Below, one piece after another: positions 51,990 through 62,362 of a stretch of DNA of 64,000 nt. The notes beneath the pieces are model-generated. The model saw only the letters and a program-made list of their open reading frames with translations, made no database searches and was not told the DNA's origin. The DNA is from Spongilla lacustris. Its lineage: Eukaryota; Porifera; Demospongiae; Spongillida; Spongillidae. The position numbers were made by a program, and so were the translations under genes. The stretch lies in the NCBI GenBank assembly GCA_949361645.1, contig OX442416.1, positions 17,860,993 through 17,924,992 of the forward strand, written 5' to 3'. Each line of letters starts with the position of its first letter. Positions within the stretch are counted from its first letter, which is position 1.

Positions 51990-54130
51990 TCTTATCTAAA
52001 CTCTGTCGACTTCATTATCATCTGTTACAGCTTGCAGTTTAGCGTGCTCAGGGTAGTTAAGGCTGCCTCATGTTAAAAATCTTGTTTTCGTGTTGTTGAC
52101 ACATTGTCAACATTCATGTTTGTATTACATCATTATGACGTTATGCGGATCATTACTTATCGATCTCCCGTTAGCGTATGACGTCTACTTTTGTACAACT
52201 TTCATACCTATTATGACCCTAGATAGATCCACAGCATAACATTTGCGTTATATGCTCCCAAACTAACGATTGCCAAAAAATTAACAGCAGCTGTCGAGCA
52301 ACACTAATCAGCCGCCTGGTTATTTGTTAATAACCACTGTACTTGACCCGCGTATTAACGAACTTCTAAAACGCCGGGGTGAAAATGCAGCTCGAAGGTA
52401 ACTTTTTAATGCTTGGCAGGTTCCTCTAGGTTGATACTTATGGCTTATGATTGGGGTTTTCAATAACTGGACCGTGCATCGAAGATTCATTAGTCTTTGT
52501 GCAGCTGGTCAGCCATTTTGAACTTTGTGCATGGTTGTTGTGAGTACAGCAAGCCAATTATTTAAATTCCCCAGTCGGCATAATACGTGCAAACATATGG
52601 GGATTTTAAATACCCCATTAGTTTTCTAAGACACGGATCGCAACATCCTGGCATACAGCCGTAATTGGATATATCGCCGTATTCCAAGCGGTTACATACC
52701 GCAGGGTGGTTTTCTAATCATAGAACGTTACAAATAGTTGGAACAGTGTATAAAATACACTCGTCTAAAGTTTCTATCATAGGGGACGCTTCTTGCGTGG
52801 GATTTGACTTTTTGTACATAGTCGCCATTTTTTATGACGTAAATTCATTAAGTGGCAGCCTTAAGTACGCTGAGTAGATAAGCTCTGTACCAAGGCATTT
52901 GTCGCAGTTGCCAAGAAAGCACTCCACATTAGGATTGCATAGCATTGCATCGATACACTGGTGATGATGCTCCATCCGTGAGTGATTCCAGCCTGCTACC
53001 TGCCAATTATCAGTTTTACATTTTGATGGATAGTACAGATACAGGCACACACTGAGTGTGTTCCACTGTGAACGTTATCAACTTTAAAACAAGTTTCCAT
53101 CTCGTCCAGTCCTTCTAGTCTGCTGTCCTCCAAGGAGTATGTATGGGAGATCAAAACAAAAATTGTAGGGAGGTTGGAACAAAGGATTAGGAAACAAACA
53201 AGTGAGGTGCTATGTGTGTAAATGTCATTCTTACCGGGAAGGCGCATCAACACTGCAATCAGACAATACTATACACCTCATGAGAAGCAGATATTTGAAG
53301 CTGCCTTTTGCAGGACTCCTTGGAATAGAGCAGCCAAAGGTGATTCACTGGACGTAGTAGTAGTGTCGGCTCTAAAGCTGAGGCAGATGCATACCCACCA
53401 AGGCAGCTAATGAGCGAGCTACCGTTTGCAGGTGCCCACCAAGCTGACCACGCCCCACCACAGCATCAACACGGCGAGAGAGGCACCTGACGATTCGGTT
53501 GACAGGTAAGGTCACACTGTCTTGGGGGGAAGGAATTATTGAAGTCATTACGTGGGTGTTTAAGATATCAAGTATTTCGTAGGAATGCGAGGTACAAGTG
53601 ACACTAGAACAATGGTGTCCTGGGTCCTGTTACGTGCATAATTATCAATTTCTTCTCAATGAAGTTTAATGTTAGTTAAACGCGGTTAATGTTACGAGGT
53701 GGTGCCTTCCGCTAACGGCTTGTTGCGCCTATATCAGGATATGCACATGCGCACAGCCAGGTCACTCTGGCATCGTGGTGAGTGCGAAAATACCCACCCA
53801 CCTTCCCCCTGAACGGCGTTTCGAAGGCGTTCTCCATCACGAGCAACTACGTGCTCCTGGATGTGATTAGTCTGGGAGGGGGCGTTTCCCGGTACACGCC
53901 TTCACACCCCTCCGCCCCTTCACGAGGGGCGGGGCTTCCCTGACATTCCCCAAACTGTGTTTAGTGCTGCTATGCTCGCGATATTCAGCGCTCGATCTGA
54001 TTGTGTCCCCGCGAGTAAGTAATTAAACATCCTTTTTTTCGGCATGAACACCAAGCTGTTTTCTACATCCTTGCCATCTGAAACACTCTTCACATCTGCA
54101 ACATCGTACTCCACTCTCTTCTCCTCTTTC
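51990..54130. other. Spacer without a confident gene
   Basis: No long coding region apart from one exon-like segment at 53432-53505. GC-rich sequence with CACCC and GGGGCGGGG boxes lies around 53800-53945. Confidence 0.4.
53432..53505 (+). other. Exon-like open segment
   Basis: Preceded by GTTTGCAG and followed by GTAAGG; the only open phase begins VPTKLTTPHHSINTAREAP. No family recognised and no certain partner exon, though open sequence around 53770-53945 could follow. Confidence 0.25.
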
Positions 54131-54275
54131 AAATATCGCAACTAATTTTTCTCTCACGTAACAGGCTGTCAACTGTAAGAACAGAGGCAGGGATTGCATA
54201 AATCAATGCATTTTAAATGACGATTAGTGCTACCAAATACTGCACACTGCCCATGCCTGTTACTCTGCTTGACTG

Positions 54276-54910
54276 TTAATGTCCACCCGGGGAGTACACT
54301 TGTGCCGCAAGCAAGTCGCCACAGCGGAGGTACACTGGGGTTAGTGGTGGGGGCGTGTAGGGGCGAGGACATACTCTTCCGTTGCTGCTGCTGGTGGGCT
54401 GGGGAAGGGGATCTTGGATCTGACCTCCTGTTCCCATCTCACCCTCTCTGTCCTCTTCCTTGACCTCCTCTTCCCTCTCCTCCTCTTCCTCTGTAGGCAC
54501 TGCGTCGTTGGCGCCTGGAAGGTCTTGTGAGGTTGGGATTTTTGAGGTCCTCGAGCTCACCCAACTGCAGTTCTTGCACTTCAGCTACTGTAAAGACATC
54601 ATTATGCCTTAATAATATAATGTAGATATAGTAATATAGTTCCTCACTGCTTCTTTAGCTAAAGTAGCAATGCCCCACAAATTCGAATGCCTATATTCCC
54701 GGGGAGGGAGCTCTACCTTTTGTGGGATGTGCTCTCCTCTGCTGCAAGGGGAAGGAGAGAGAGGGCATTCCAGTTTTTTGGAACCGGAGATACAGGTGTT
54801 GTTGATGATGTAACTATCGGTATGGTGGTAGCAGTAGTGTCATCTGCAGTGGGAGGGGCTGCTATAAGGGCAGGATTTTGCCCTGTAGTGATTGGTACTC
54901 CAGCAGCAGG
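54276..54910 (-). mobile_element. Degenerate retroelement ORF fragment, copy 1
   Basis: Diverged copy of the sequence at 55360-55800: the same order of a Ser/Arg-rich reverse-strand frame, a Glu-rich run, and a block containing GGAACCGGAGA and GTGGGAGGGGCTGCTA (plus strand). Frames are broken. Confidence 0.5.
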
Positions 54911-55255
54911 AATTTAATACCGCGAGGTATGAAGTAAACATAAGTAACACTTGGTGAGACACATTCCGTGATGTACCTTTAACAACTTCAGCTACATCTT
55001 GTTGAGAGTGAATCCTTTAGATAAAAATAAAAACATTCACATAACGTAGCTGCTAAGTTTGATGATCAGCTGATGTCACATGAGGCTCAGTATCATTATT
55101 ACTACAGGGTTTCAACATTGCTGCTTCTACAGACGAGTGCACCGTTAGGTGCCTCCTAGTGAGGTGAGCGCGCTTTTGGGTGGCCCACGTTTCGCAGCAA
55201 ATGTGAGAGGAGACCTTTTAAGGTCCCTCTTTCCTGCGGTCTGGTTTCTTTCTCC

Positions 55256-56461
55256 TCATTCTAGTCGTCTGCTGCTCCTGCTGCTCGGTCCAGCCGGCGG
55301 GTAGTCCCTCTTTGTTGTTGTTGCTCGTCCCTCGGTCCCTTTTGCCACCCTAGCCCTGGTTGCCTCCCTCTCTTCTCTCCCGATGTACGAGGGGGCGTGT
55401 AGGGGTGAGGGCGTGGCCTCTCCTCCTGGTGGTGGTGGACTGGAGAAGGGGACCTGGGATGCCTGGCATTCCCGTCTCTCTGTCCTCCTCCTCGCCTTCC
55501 TCTTACTCGACCTCCTCTTCCCCTTCTTCCTCCCCTTGCCCGTCTGGGGGGTCTGGGAGAATTTGTGAGGTCCTCCAGCTCCTAGTTGCAGCTTCTGTAC
55601 CATGGTAGCAAGAGAGCTCTCCCTTTTGGGGGAGGTACTCTCCTCTGCTGATGCTGCTTCTGTATGAGGAAGGAGAGGGGCACTCCAGCTTTTTGGAACC
55701 GGAGAAGTAGGGGGGTGGTTGGTATTTCCATATGTGAGGTGGTGGGGGCGTCGTCTTTGGCAGTGGGAGGGGCTGCTACTTTTGTAGCTGCTCCAGCAAC
55801 AGGGGGGGCGGTGGTTTTCCACCAATCTTTAGACTTTGGGGTTAGCCGGCTGTTTCCCCTTTCTCTGGGTTGTTGCTACTGCCGCATATGACGGGAGTGG
55901 TCGAACGTCACGCTTTTGGGTGTGTTCGTCAACTGCCCTGCCACTGTTCTTTTGCACATTGCGCCTGCTGTCGACCGCCTTTTTTTATCTTTCCTCGACA
56001 CAACAGCTCCTTTCGGGGCTGAAGTGCTGGTTGTTGGGGCAGGGGGGCGTAGGCCTGACGCCTTCCTTAAATTTAGCTTTAAGGACTTCTGCAGTGGCAT
56101 GCCTCTGATCCACCTCCAGTTGCTGTATTTTGGGCTCCATGCTCTGGTCGGCCTTCTCCAGCCCGGCCACGAGTATCTTTCGGGTCTCTTCGTCCAGGTC
56201 CTATCGGGCATTAACGGCATGGACTCGGGAGTTCCTGGCTTTTAGGCCAGCTCCCTGGCGCGACACGGCCTCCTCGCTCCAATACCTCAATAGGAGCTGC
56301 ACCTTTTCAAGTGTGCAGCTCTTCTCTTGGCCTCCAGCCACACCTGTTCACGAACCATGAGGGAGGATTTTTCTTGACTGTGATGGCTTGAGGGTGTGCC
56401 ATTCCCAAAGGAACGACGCTGGTGGCCAGGTATTGCACGAACAAGTGGAGGAGCAGCCATT
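55256..56461 (-). mobile_element. Degenerate retroelement ORF fragment, copy 2
   Basis: On the minus strand a start at 56461 (MAAPPLVRAIPGHQRR) opens a frame similar to the one at 58556. It passes through a coiled-coil-like region and a block (SPERSCCVEER type) into a Ser/Pro/Arg-rich stretch ending near 55256, with frame breaks. The parts recur at 54.3, 56.5 and 58.1 kb, so this is an element family rather than a host gene. Confidence 0.55.
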
Positions 56462-56494
56462 TTGAGTTTCTAAGAGAGCAAAGTCGGTCGGATA

Positions 56495-56905
56495 TCAGTC
56501 AGTACGAGTCTTTCGGAGCATGAAAAAACCCTCTCCATCCCCAGTTGCAGCTTCTGTACCACGGTAGCAAGGGACCTCTCCCTTTACTCTCCTCTGCTGA
56601 TTAGGAAGGAGAGGGGCACTCCGGTTTTTTGGAACCGGAGAAGTAGGGGGGTGGGGGTGGTCGATATTTCCATAGGTGTGGTGGTGGGGGCGTCGTCTTT
56701 GGCAGTGGGAGGGGCTGCTACTTTCGTAGCTGCTCCAGCAACAGGTGGAGCGGTGGTTTTCCACCAGTCTTTTGACTTCGGGGTTAGCCGGCTGTTTCCC
56801 CTTTCTCTGGGTTGTTGCTGCTGCTACTGCCGCATATGACGGGAGTGGTTGAACGTCACGCTTTTCGGCGTGTTTGTCAACAGCCCTGCCACTGTCCTTT
56901 TGCAC
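56495..56905 (-). mobile_element. Degenerate retroelement ORF fragment, copy 3
   Basis: Close copy of 55610-55900: minus-strand VKRLVENHRSTCCWSSYESS against VENHRPPCCWSSYKSS in copy 2. Truncated on both sides. Confidence 0.6.
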
Positions 56906-57244
56906 ATTTCGCCTTAGAGGGGAAGCTGGGGACTTGAAATAGATGACAAATAAATGGTAGAACTTGATGATGTAACTTGGTGAGGTAATGAGTGGTAAAA
57001 AAGGTAATGGTAGAACTTGGTGAAAAGCGGTAATGGTAGAACTCGGTGAAAAGAGTTTCTTGAGTAGAGTAGGTGAGAGGTAGAACTAGAACGATTGGCA
57101 AGCATTTTTGCCAACAGTCCCGAGATGATGCTACTAGAGTTCTGTGGAGAGGGTTTGGGAGCCTCTAAGGTAAAATTACCCGCCTCACCTGGCAGAACCA
57201 AGCTACTACTCACCTCCTTAGCCCCAGTTAGTCTGGCAACTGGT

Positions 57245-57826
57245 TTAGGGGTAGGAGTTGTAGCTGAGGCAACTGTTGGCTTTTTGGCTCGATCTCTCTG
57301 CAGGAGGGACCTCCTTCCTTTCTGGAGGGGTCTCTGCAGAAAGAGAAACTGAGTTTGTGTTATGAGCAAAAGGTTTATTACCATCAACCACGACCACTTC
57401 GTCTTTTGAATGACCCGGGAGTGGGTTCAGCTGAAGTGATGTCACTGGGCTCGACTTTCCCGCATGGGTACTCGTCTCAACACCACATCCTATAAGCGAT
57501 CCTTTTTTTGGCTTCTCCAAGATTGCCTTGGTGACTGGGGTGAGAGGGATGGAGGGGTTTCCCACCACTGGTTTGGGTGGAGGGATCGCATCCTTGGTTA
57601 GGGGGAGCACATCCTTGGGTTGCTGCCTCAATAGTTCTTCATTGATGTCGCTCCAGGGGTCATCTGTTGAAGAAACAAATTTGAAAGTGCGGTTACTTTC
57701 AATTGATCTCTCACCAAGGTCAGGAGACAGATTGGATAGGACCATCCTTCTCCTGTTGTTCCTTGATTGAACAATTTTCTCAACCATTTCCTGCAATGTA
57801 TCAGGAAGGTAGAGATGAGATGGCAA
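57245..57826 (-). mobile_element. Retroelement ORF fragment downstream of a hammerhead relic
   Basis: A 193-codon open frame rich in Pro/Ser/Lys (for example SSTDDPWSDINEELLRQQPK). It starts about 45 bases after the hammerhead-like relic on the same strand, the order expected for the 5' end of a Penelope-like element. No enzyme domain is present, so assignment rests on position. Confidence 0.4.
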
Positions 57827-57870
57827 ACACGATTATAAGGTGAAAATAAAATATATTTATTACACCAAAA

Positions 57871-57910
57871 CCCGACGCGTTTTGCGAGGTTTCCCTCTTG
57901 CTCTTCAGGG
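57871..57910 (-). ncRNA. Hammerhead ribozyme relic of Penelope-like type
   Basis: The minus strand reads CCCTGAAGAGC, then GAGG-GAAA-CCTC as a four-pair stem-loop, GC, then AAAACGCGTC. CUGAAGA fits the hammerhead core CUGANGA, but the second core GAAA reads AAAA, so cleavage would be lost. Hammerhead motifs are an established feature of Penelope-like element terminal repeats. Confidence 0.45.
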
Positions 57911-58130
57911 AATAGTTATGCCCACTCTCTCTATAGGTATAGAGGAGTATTACAACCGGGATTAAAGTAGAGTAGGTGAGAGGTAGAAGTGTTGATACGT
58001 CTTTGTTTACTGTGTTGGTGGTGTTTTATCTGGGTCATCACCGACCCTTACCAGTGTTCCCGCCCCTTTCCCTGTAAGTGTATAAAATTTCGAATGTTTA
58101 GAAATATAATGAAAACATGTTTCAGCCTTT

Positions 58131-58556
58131 TTATCTTTCCTCGACACAACAGCTCCTTTCGGGGCTGAAGTGCTGGTTGATCTGATCCACCTCCAGTTGC
58201 TGTATTTTGGGCTCCATGTTCCCGTCGGCCTTCTCCAGTCCGGCTAAGAGTCCCTTTTGTGTCTCTTCGTCAAAGTCCTTTCGGGCATTGACAGCACGGA
58301 CTCGGGAGTTCCTGGCTTTTAGGCCAGCTCCCTGGCGCGACACGGCCTCCTCGTTCCAATACCTCGATAGGAGCTGCACCTTTTCAAGTGCAGCTCTTCT
58401 CTCGACCTCCAGCCACACCCGTTCACGAGCCATGAGGGAGGATTTTTCTTGACTGTGATGGCTTGAGGGTGTGCCATTCCCATAGGAATGACGCTGGTGG
58501 CCAGGTATTTTTTCATGAGGTTTGCTTGGTGTTGGGCCCCCAGCATCTCCCTGCAA
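58131..58556 (-). mobile_element. Degenerate retroelement ORF fragment with coiled coil, copy 4
   Basis: 141-codon frame with a charged heptad-rich stretch (EVERRAALEKVQLLSRYWNE, GLLAGLEKADGNMEPKIQQL). It is the best-preserved copy of the region also seen at 55979-56461. It may encode a nucleic-acid-binding or multimerising accessory protein of the element (inference). Confidence 0.5.
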
Positions 58557-58560
58557 GACT

Positions 58561-59572
58561 CGAGGGCCTCCTTTAGATACCTATGCATTCCTTAGCATCT
58601 GTGCTAATTCTCCACATTTGCATATCCAATTACTGGGTCCCAGACCACTATTCAGAATCTAGTTTGATTTCTGAGGGTCTTTTGATCAAGTAGTGAATAG
58701 GCCCCAGACCACTGGTCCCTTGGATCAAGTGGTGACTCAGCCCGGGTACACAGCACGTCAACTCAAGGCAGAAAAAGGGAAAACCTCATCCTCAAGACAT
58801 ACCACACGAGGATCCTGCAGGTCTTTTTACAGGGGAAGGTTGCTGTATGGGAGCGGGTGATTTCTCACCGCTCTCTTCCAGGGAGCCGAGCAGAGCTCTC
58901 TCCTCTTCACGAGAGTGGCCCAATCCTTTTTAGAGAGGACCTTGTCTTCAATGGCCAAAAGTGCAATGAGGCATTTTTATCAACTCTGGGGTCATTTAGG
59001 AAGGCTTTTACCTTGTCACTCCTGGCCTTCAGCGTCTTTCCTTCATGGCGCAAGGCCAACTCTAATGGTATAGCTGGTACCTCTAGTAGCTGGGGTCCAT
59101 TGGAGGACCAGAGAGTTGGTGCACACCATGGAAGTTTGGATGGAGGTCATTCCTGGCAAAGCTGTGGTAAGACCATAAGACCATCACACATCTCAAGGAG
59201 GCACAGCTTGTCCATGGCTGCCTTCAGCTGAATAGACCTCCTTGCCGTGACAAACTTGGGGGTAGGGTCATAATGCATTGGTCATGCCCCATCCCACTTG
59301 GAATCACTCCCGAAGCATGATATTGCTTGAGTAGGGCCACCTGATGCCGAGATAGGAGTAGCGCTCTTTCAGGACCTCCTCTCCGTAGCTGCCAAGGAGC
59401 TTTTTAAGCTTTCTGCTCACTGCAGAGGCCGGCATGCTGGGCCCTTCCGCCTGAGCACCTGCAAGAACCGGGGGAGTCGCGTGGAAGTTAAGGGTTATCT
59501 GTATATATATATGTGTCATCCCAAGACCAAGGATGGGGAAATTTATGTCTAAAATGACATTTTACTACAGTT
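58561..59572. other. Retroelement-derived spacer
   Basis: No protein recognised. The stretch 58745-58940 is a diverged copy of 60310-60530 (shared CGTCAACTCAAGGCAGAAAA and TTTCTCACCGCTCTC/TTTCCCACCACTCTC blocks), so it belongs to the same repeat family. Confidence 0.5.
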
Positions 59573-59846
59573 TCATAGCCTAACTACTAATAAATGTTGG
59601 GGGGACATGAGCTTTGTAAATTTAATTCGGTCTTTCTGAACATTAAAAGCATCAATAACGGTATCCAGTTCGTAAGCAGAGTGAGGCCACACCATGAAAA
59701 TGTCGTCTATGTACCTAAGGTCTCTTTGCATTAAGAACTTCTCTTCAAGGGCTGTCATAAAGATAATAGCAAAGGGTGGAGCCACACTTGTTCCCATAGC
59801 TGTGCCATATTTTTGTTTATAAATGCTTCCATTTTTTAGGGGTTAG
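59573..59846 (-). mobile_element. Penelope-like element reverse transcriptase fragment
   Basis: The minus strand reads YKQKYGTAMGTSVAPPFA, an IFM..LEEKFL stretch, and the catalytic RYIDDIFMVW box. The GTAMGT..AP and YIDDIF motifs are those of Penelope-like reverse transcriptases. The fragment is cut off on its 5' side at a TTAGGG-containing junction and ends at a stop, so it is a relic. Confidence 0.8.
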
Positions 59847-60300
59847 GGTTATCAGTAGAGGCCTCTTGGCCCCAGGTTGGTGCCCCTCCCCCAATTCAGG
59901 TGTCAACCCTCTTTTTCTACCTCTATCCTCGTCCTCAGACCCATCTTCTGTCATATCAACAATAGTGACACCCTCTCTTTCAATAACAGCAGCTTCCACA
60001 ATCTCCTTCCCTCTCACGGGTGTAGTGTCAACTACGTCCGCAGTTACGTGCGCACCGTTAATTACGCACGCACCACCCGCATTCGCGGTCCCGTGTGATG
60101 TGTTGACACAAGACTCACCGCCATTTTTATTCATTGATATTGATGTTGTTTCAGTGTCCGGAGGTCTTGCCATCAACGGTGTTGCTCCCCCCAGCACTCG
60201 CGCCCGCGCTTGCTCGTACGAGATATCTCTGTACTGGCATATGAACTTGTAATCAATCACGAATACAAACACAACGTTTCGGCTAGGGTTAGGGTTATTT
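59847..60300 (-). mobile_element. 5' region of another Penelope-like copy
   Basis: The minus strand starts with GCCGAAACGTTGTGTTTG, resembling the 3' half of a hammerhead core plus following sequence, then an open frame of about 130 codons (MARPPDTETTSISMNKNGG onwards) with an acidic stretch and a basic RKRG motif. No catalytic domain. It abuts the reverse transcriptase fragment at 59846. Confidence 0.4.
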
Positions 60301-60720
60301 TTTTGAGAGAGAAGGGGGTACACAACGCGTCAACTCAAGGCAGAAAATGAGAGAGGCAGAACCTCATCCTCAAGACATACCACGTGGGAGTGCCTCAGGC
60401 ATCCTTGCAGGAAAGGCTGTTGCTGGGGGATTCCCAACAGGAGGGGGTGATTTCCCACCACTCTCCTCCAGGGAGTCGAGCAGAGCTTTCTCCTCATCCT
60501 CGACTTGTGTGGCCCAATCCCTTTTGGGGGACTGGCTCACTGACTCCACAAGCCACCTTCCTAGCCCATCATCGCCACTGCTGGCTAGGAAGTCATCTGT
60601 CTCATCTGGCATCTCTACCAGGTTGTCATTGCCAACCTCCACTTGCTGCTTTTGGGCATCAGTGGGGGCAAGAGGACAACAAACACAAGGCAGAGAGCGC
60701 AGTAGTGGGAACCGTTAGGT
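60301..60720 (-). mobile_element. Retroelement ORF fragment
   Basis: Contains a 90-codon acidic frame (60642-60370) with WATQVEDEEKALLDSLEESG; a diverged copy lies at 58745-58940. No domain recognised. Confidence 0.4.
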
Positions 60721-62025
60721 TCCTACCTGTGACAGAGGGGGCTGTTTTACCACCAACCGTTAGGTCGGTGAGCCCTGTGATCATAGATGCCCCTTCATCT
60801 TGTGCTTGTGGAAGCTGCTGGTTGGGGACTTCTGTATGTGGTTGAAATTTTTTTTTTTTCTCCATATATAGAGACGTGTTCGGGAGGACAGTGTGAGAGG
60901 AAGATCATGTGTATATACATATGCATGTATTATACACATTTTTTGGTACACATGTATAGTGAACAGACAGGTCAAGCAAGCAGGGATAGACTTTGACATG
61001 TACATGAAAGGCTTCTTGAGATGATGAATGTGGCATTGTATATGTGTGAGACATATATATCCAGGGTAAGGATGGGGGGAAAAAAAGAAAGAAACACAAC
61101 CCACTATACATCCTCCAAGCTTTTGGGCAAGGAAGGGAAACATGCACACACATACACACACTCCAATCTTTTCAGATTTGTGTGCTTTTTGTTGATTTTT
61201 ATGTGTGTCATATAGAGGGGTTTTCTTTGTATGTGTGTTTTTTTCTTTCTCTTAATTCTTTATCACTTACTCCTGGTCTCAACATTTCCCGTTATGACGG
61301 CGGGTTTATCCTTAAAGAAGTGGTCTATCGTACCCGCCCTGGCTTTCGACATGGCTAAGATACAGATAGTCCTCTTTTTTTCTTTCTCTCTCTGCTAACA
61401 AACTTTGACTGTAGCAGGGGAACCGCACATCTTGTGTATATGCATACACGCATATAAACATACACAGACACATGCATACGCCAAAGAATGCATGGACAAC
61501 GGGAATGCACACACTCAGTTCTTCCAAATCTTATCTTGAGCTTCCACTTTCTTTATAAGCTTGGGCATATATTTTTTTTGTATGGGCAAAAGAAATTTCT
61601 TTCTCGCCTTGTATACATATAGCCACTTACAGCTTTTTTATTCAGAGAGAGACACACACGACAGACATGGGGATAAGAAAGAAGAAGGAGAGAGGTGGGG
61701 GGTGTATGAACAAGAAATTTCTTTCTTGGCCACCACCACCACCACCGCTACTGCACAACGACTTTTTTTTTGTCTCGGGTCTTAAACTCTCCAGAGAGCG
61801 ACGCTCAGTATACATACGTCTTCCTGCCATTGCTATTTTTATAGTTCTTTTCGGGGGCAACCTGGTTGCGGTACAAGTCCCCTTACTTCAAACCATTTTT
61901 CCGGCAAACAACGCCTATGTTGCGTTTCAAGAGGAGGGGTTCCCTTTCAGGTTCCACGACACTCTTTACTTTGTCAACACTACTTGCTGTGGCGTTTTTT
62001 TTAGGCTATACTGCAGTTTCACCCT
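60721..62025. other. T-rich spacer, no gene
   Basis: Numerous T runs and ATACACACA-like stretches. The plus-strand 198-codon frame at 61667-62263 is hydrophobic low-complexity and partly antisense to Penelope-like 3' sequence. Confidence 0.5.
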
Positions 62026-62033
62026 TTGTGCAG

Positions 62034-62066
62034 TTCTTTCGAACCACTCGGGATCATCAGTAGCCA
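62034..62066 (-). ncRNA. Hammerhead-like motif in the 3' region of the Penelope-like element
   Basis: The minus strand reads CTGATGATCCCGAGTGGTTC followed by GAAAG, about 300 bases after the endonuclease stop. Both core blocks (CUGAUGA and GAAA) are present, but the helix between them pairs imperfectly (CC/GG plus flanks with a U-U mismatch). Activity cannot be judged by eye. Confidence 0.4.
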
Positions 62067-62362
62067 GGAAAAATTTCTTTTTATTCTGCAATGGTATCCT
62101 ACACACAGAGAGGCGCTCTCACCTTTGTCTTCTCTTTTTAGTAGGTTCACTTTTTCACGCGTGGACAACTTTGTATTCCTTTTTAATGTCTCACGCTTTA
62201 TATTTCGCCAGGGGAGGGAGGGGCTATTTCCTGTATGGAGGGAGCTGCTGGGGACGAGTTTGACCGTTAGGTCATTTCGTCGGAAGGTGCGTTTTAAAAT
62301 TGAATTTTTCAATTCAATTTTGAGGTAACCGGTCCGGGTACGAGAGTTCGTGGTTAGACATC

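Noticed and set aside
61667..62263. 198-codon hydrophobic membrane protein
   Set aside because: Arises from T-rich, partly antisense Penelope-like 3' sequence; composition is low-complexity Phe/Leu with no recognisable pattern.
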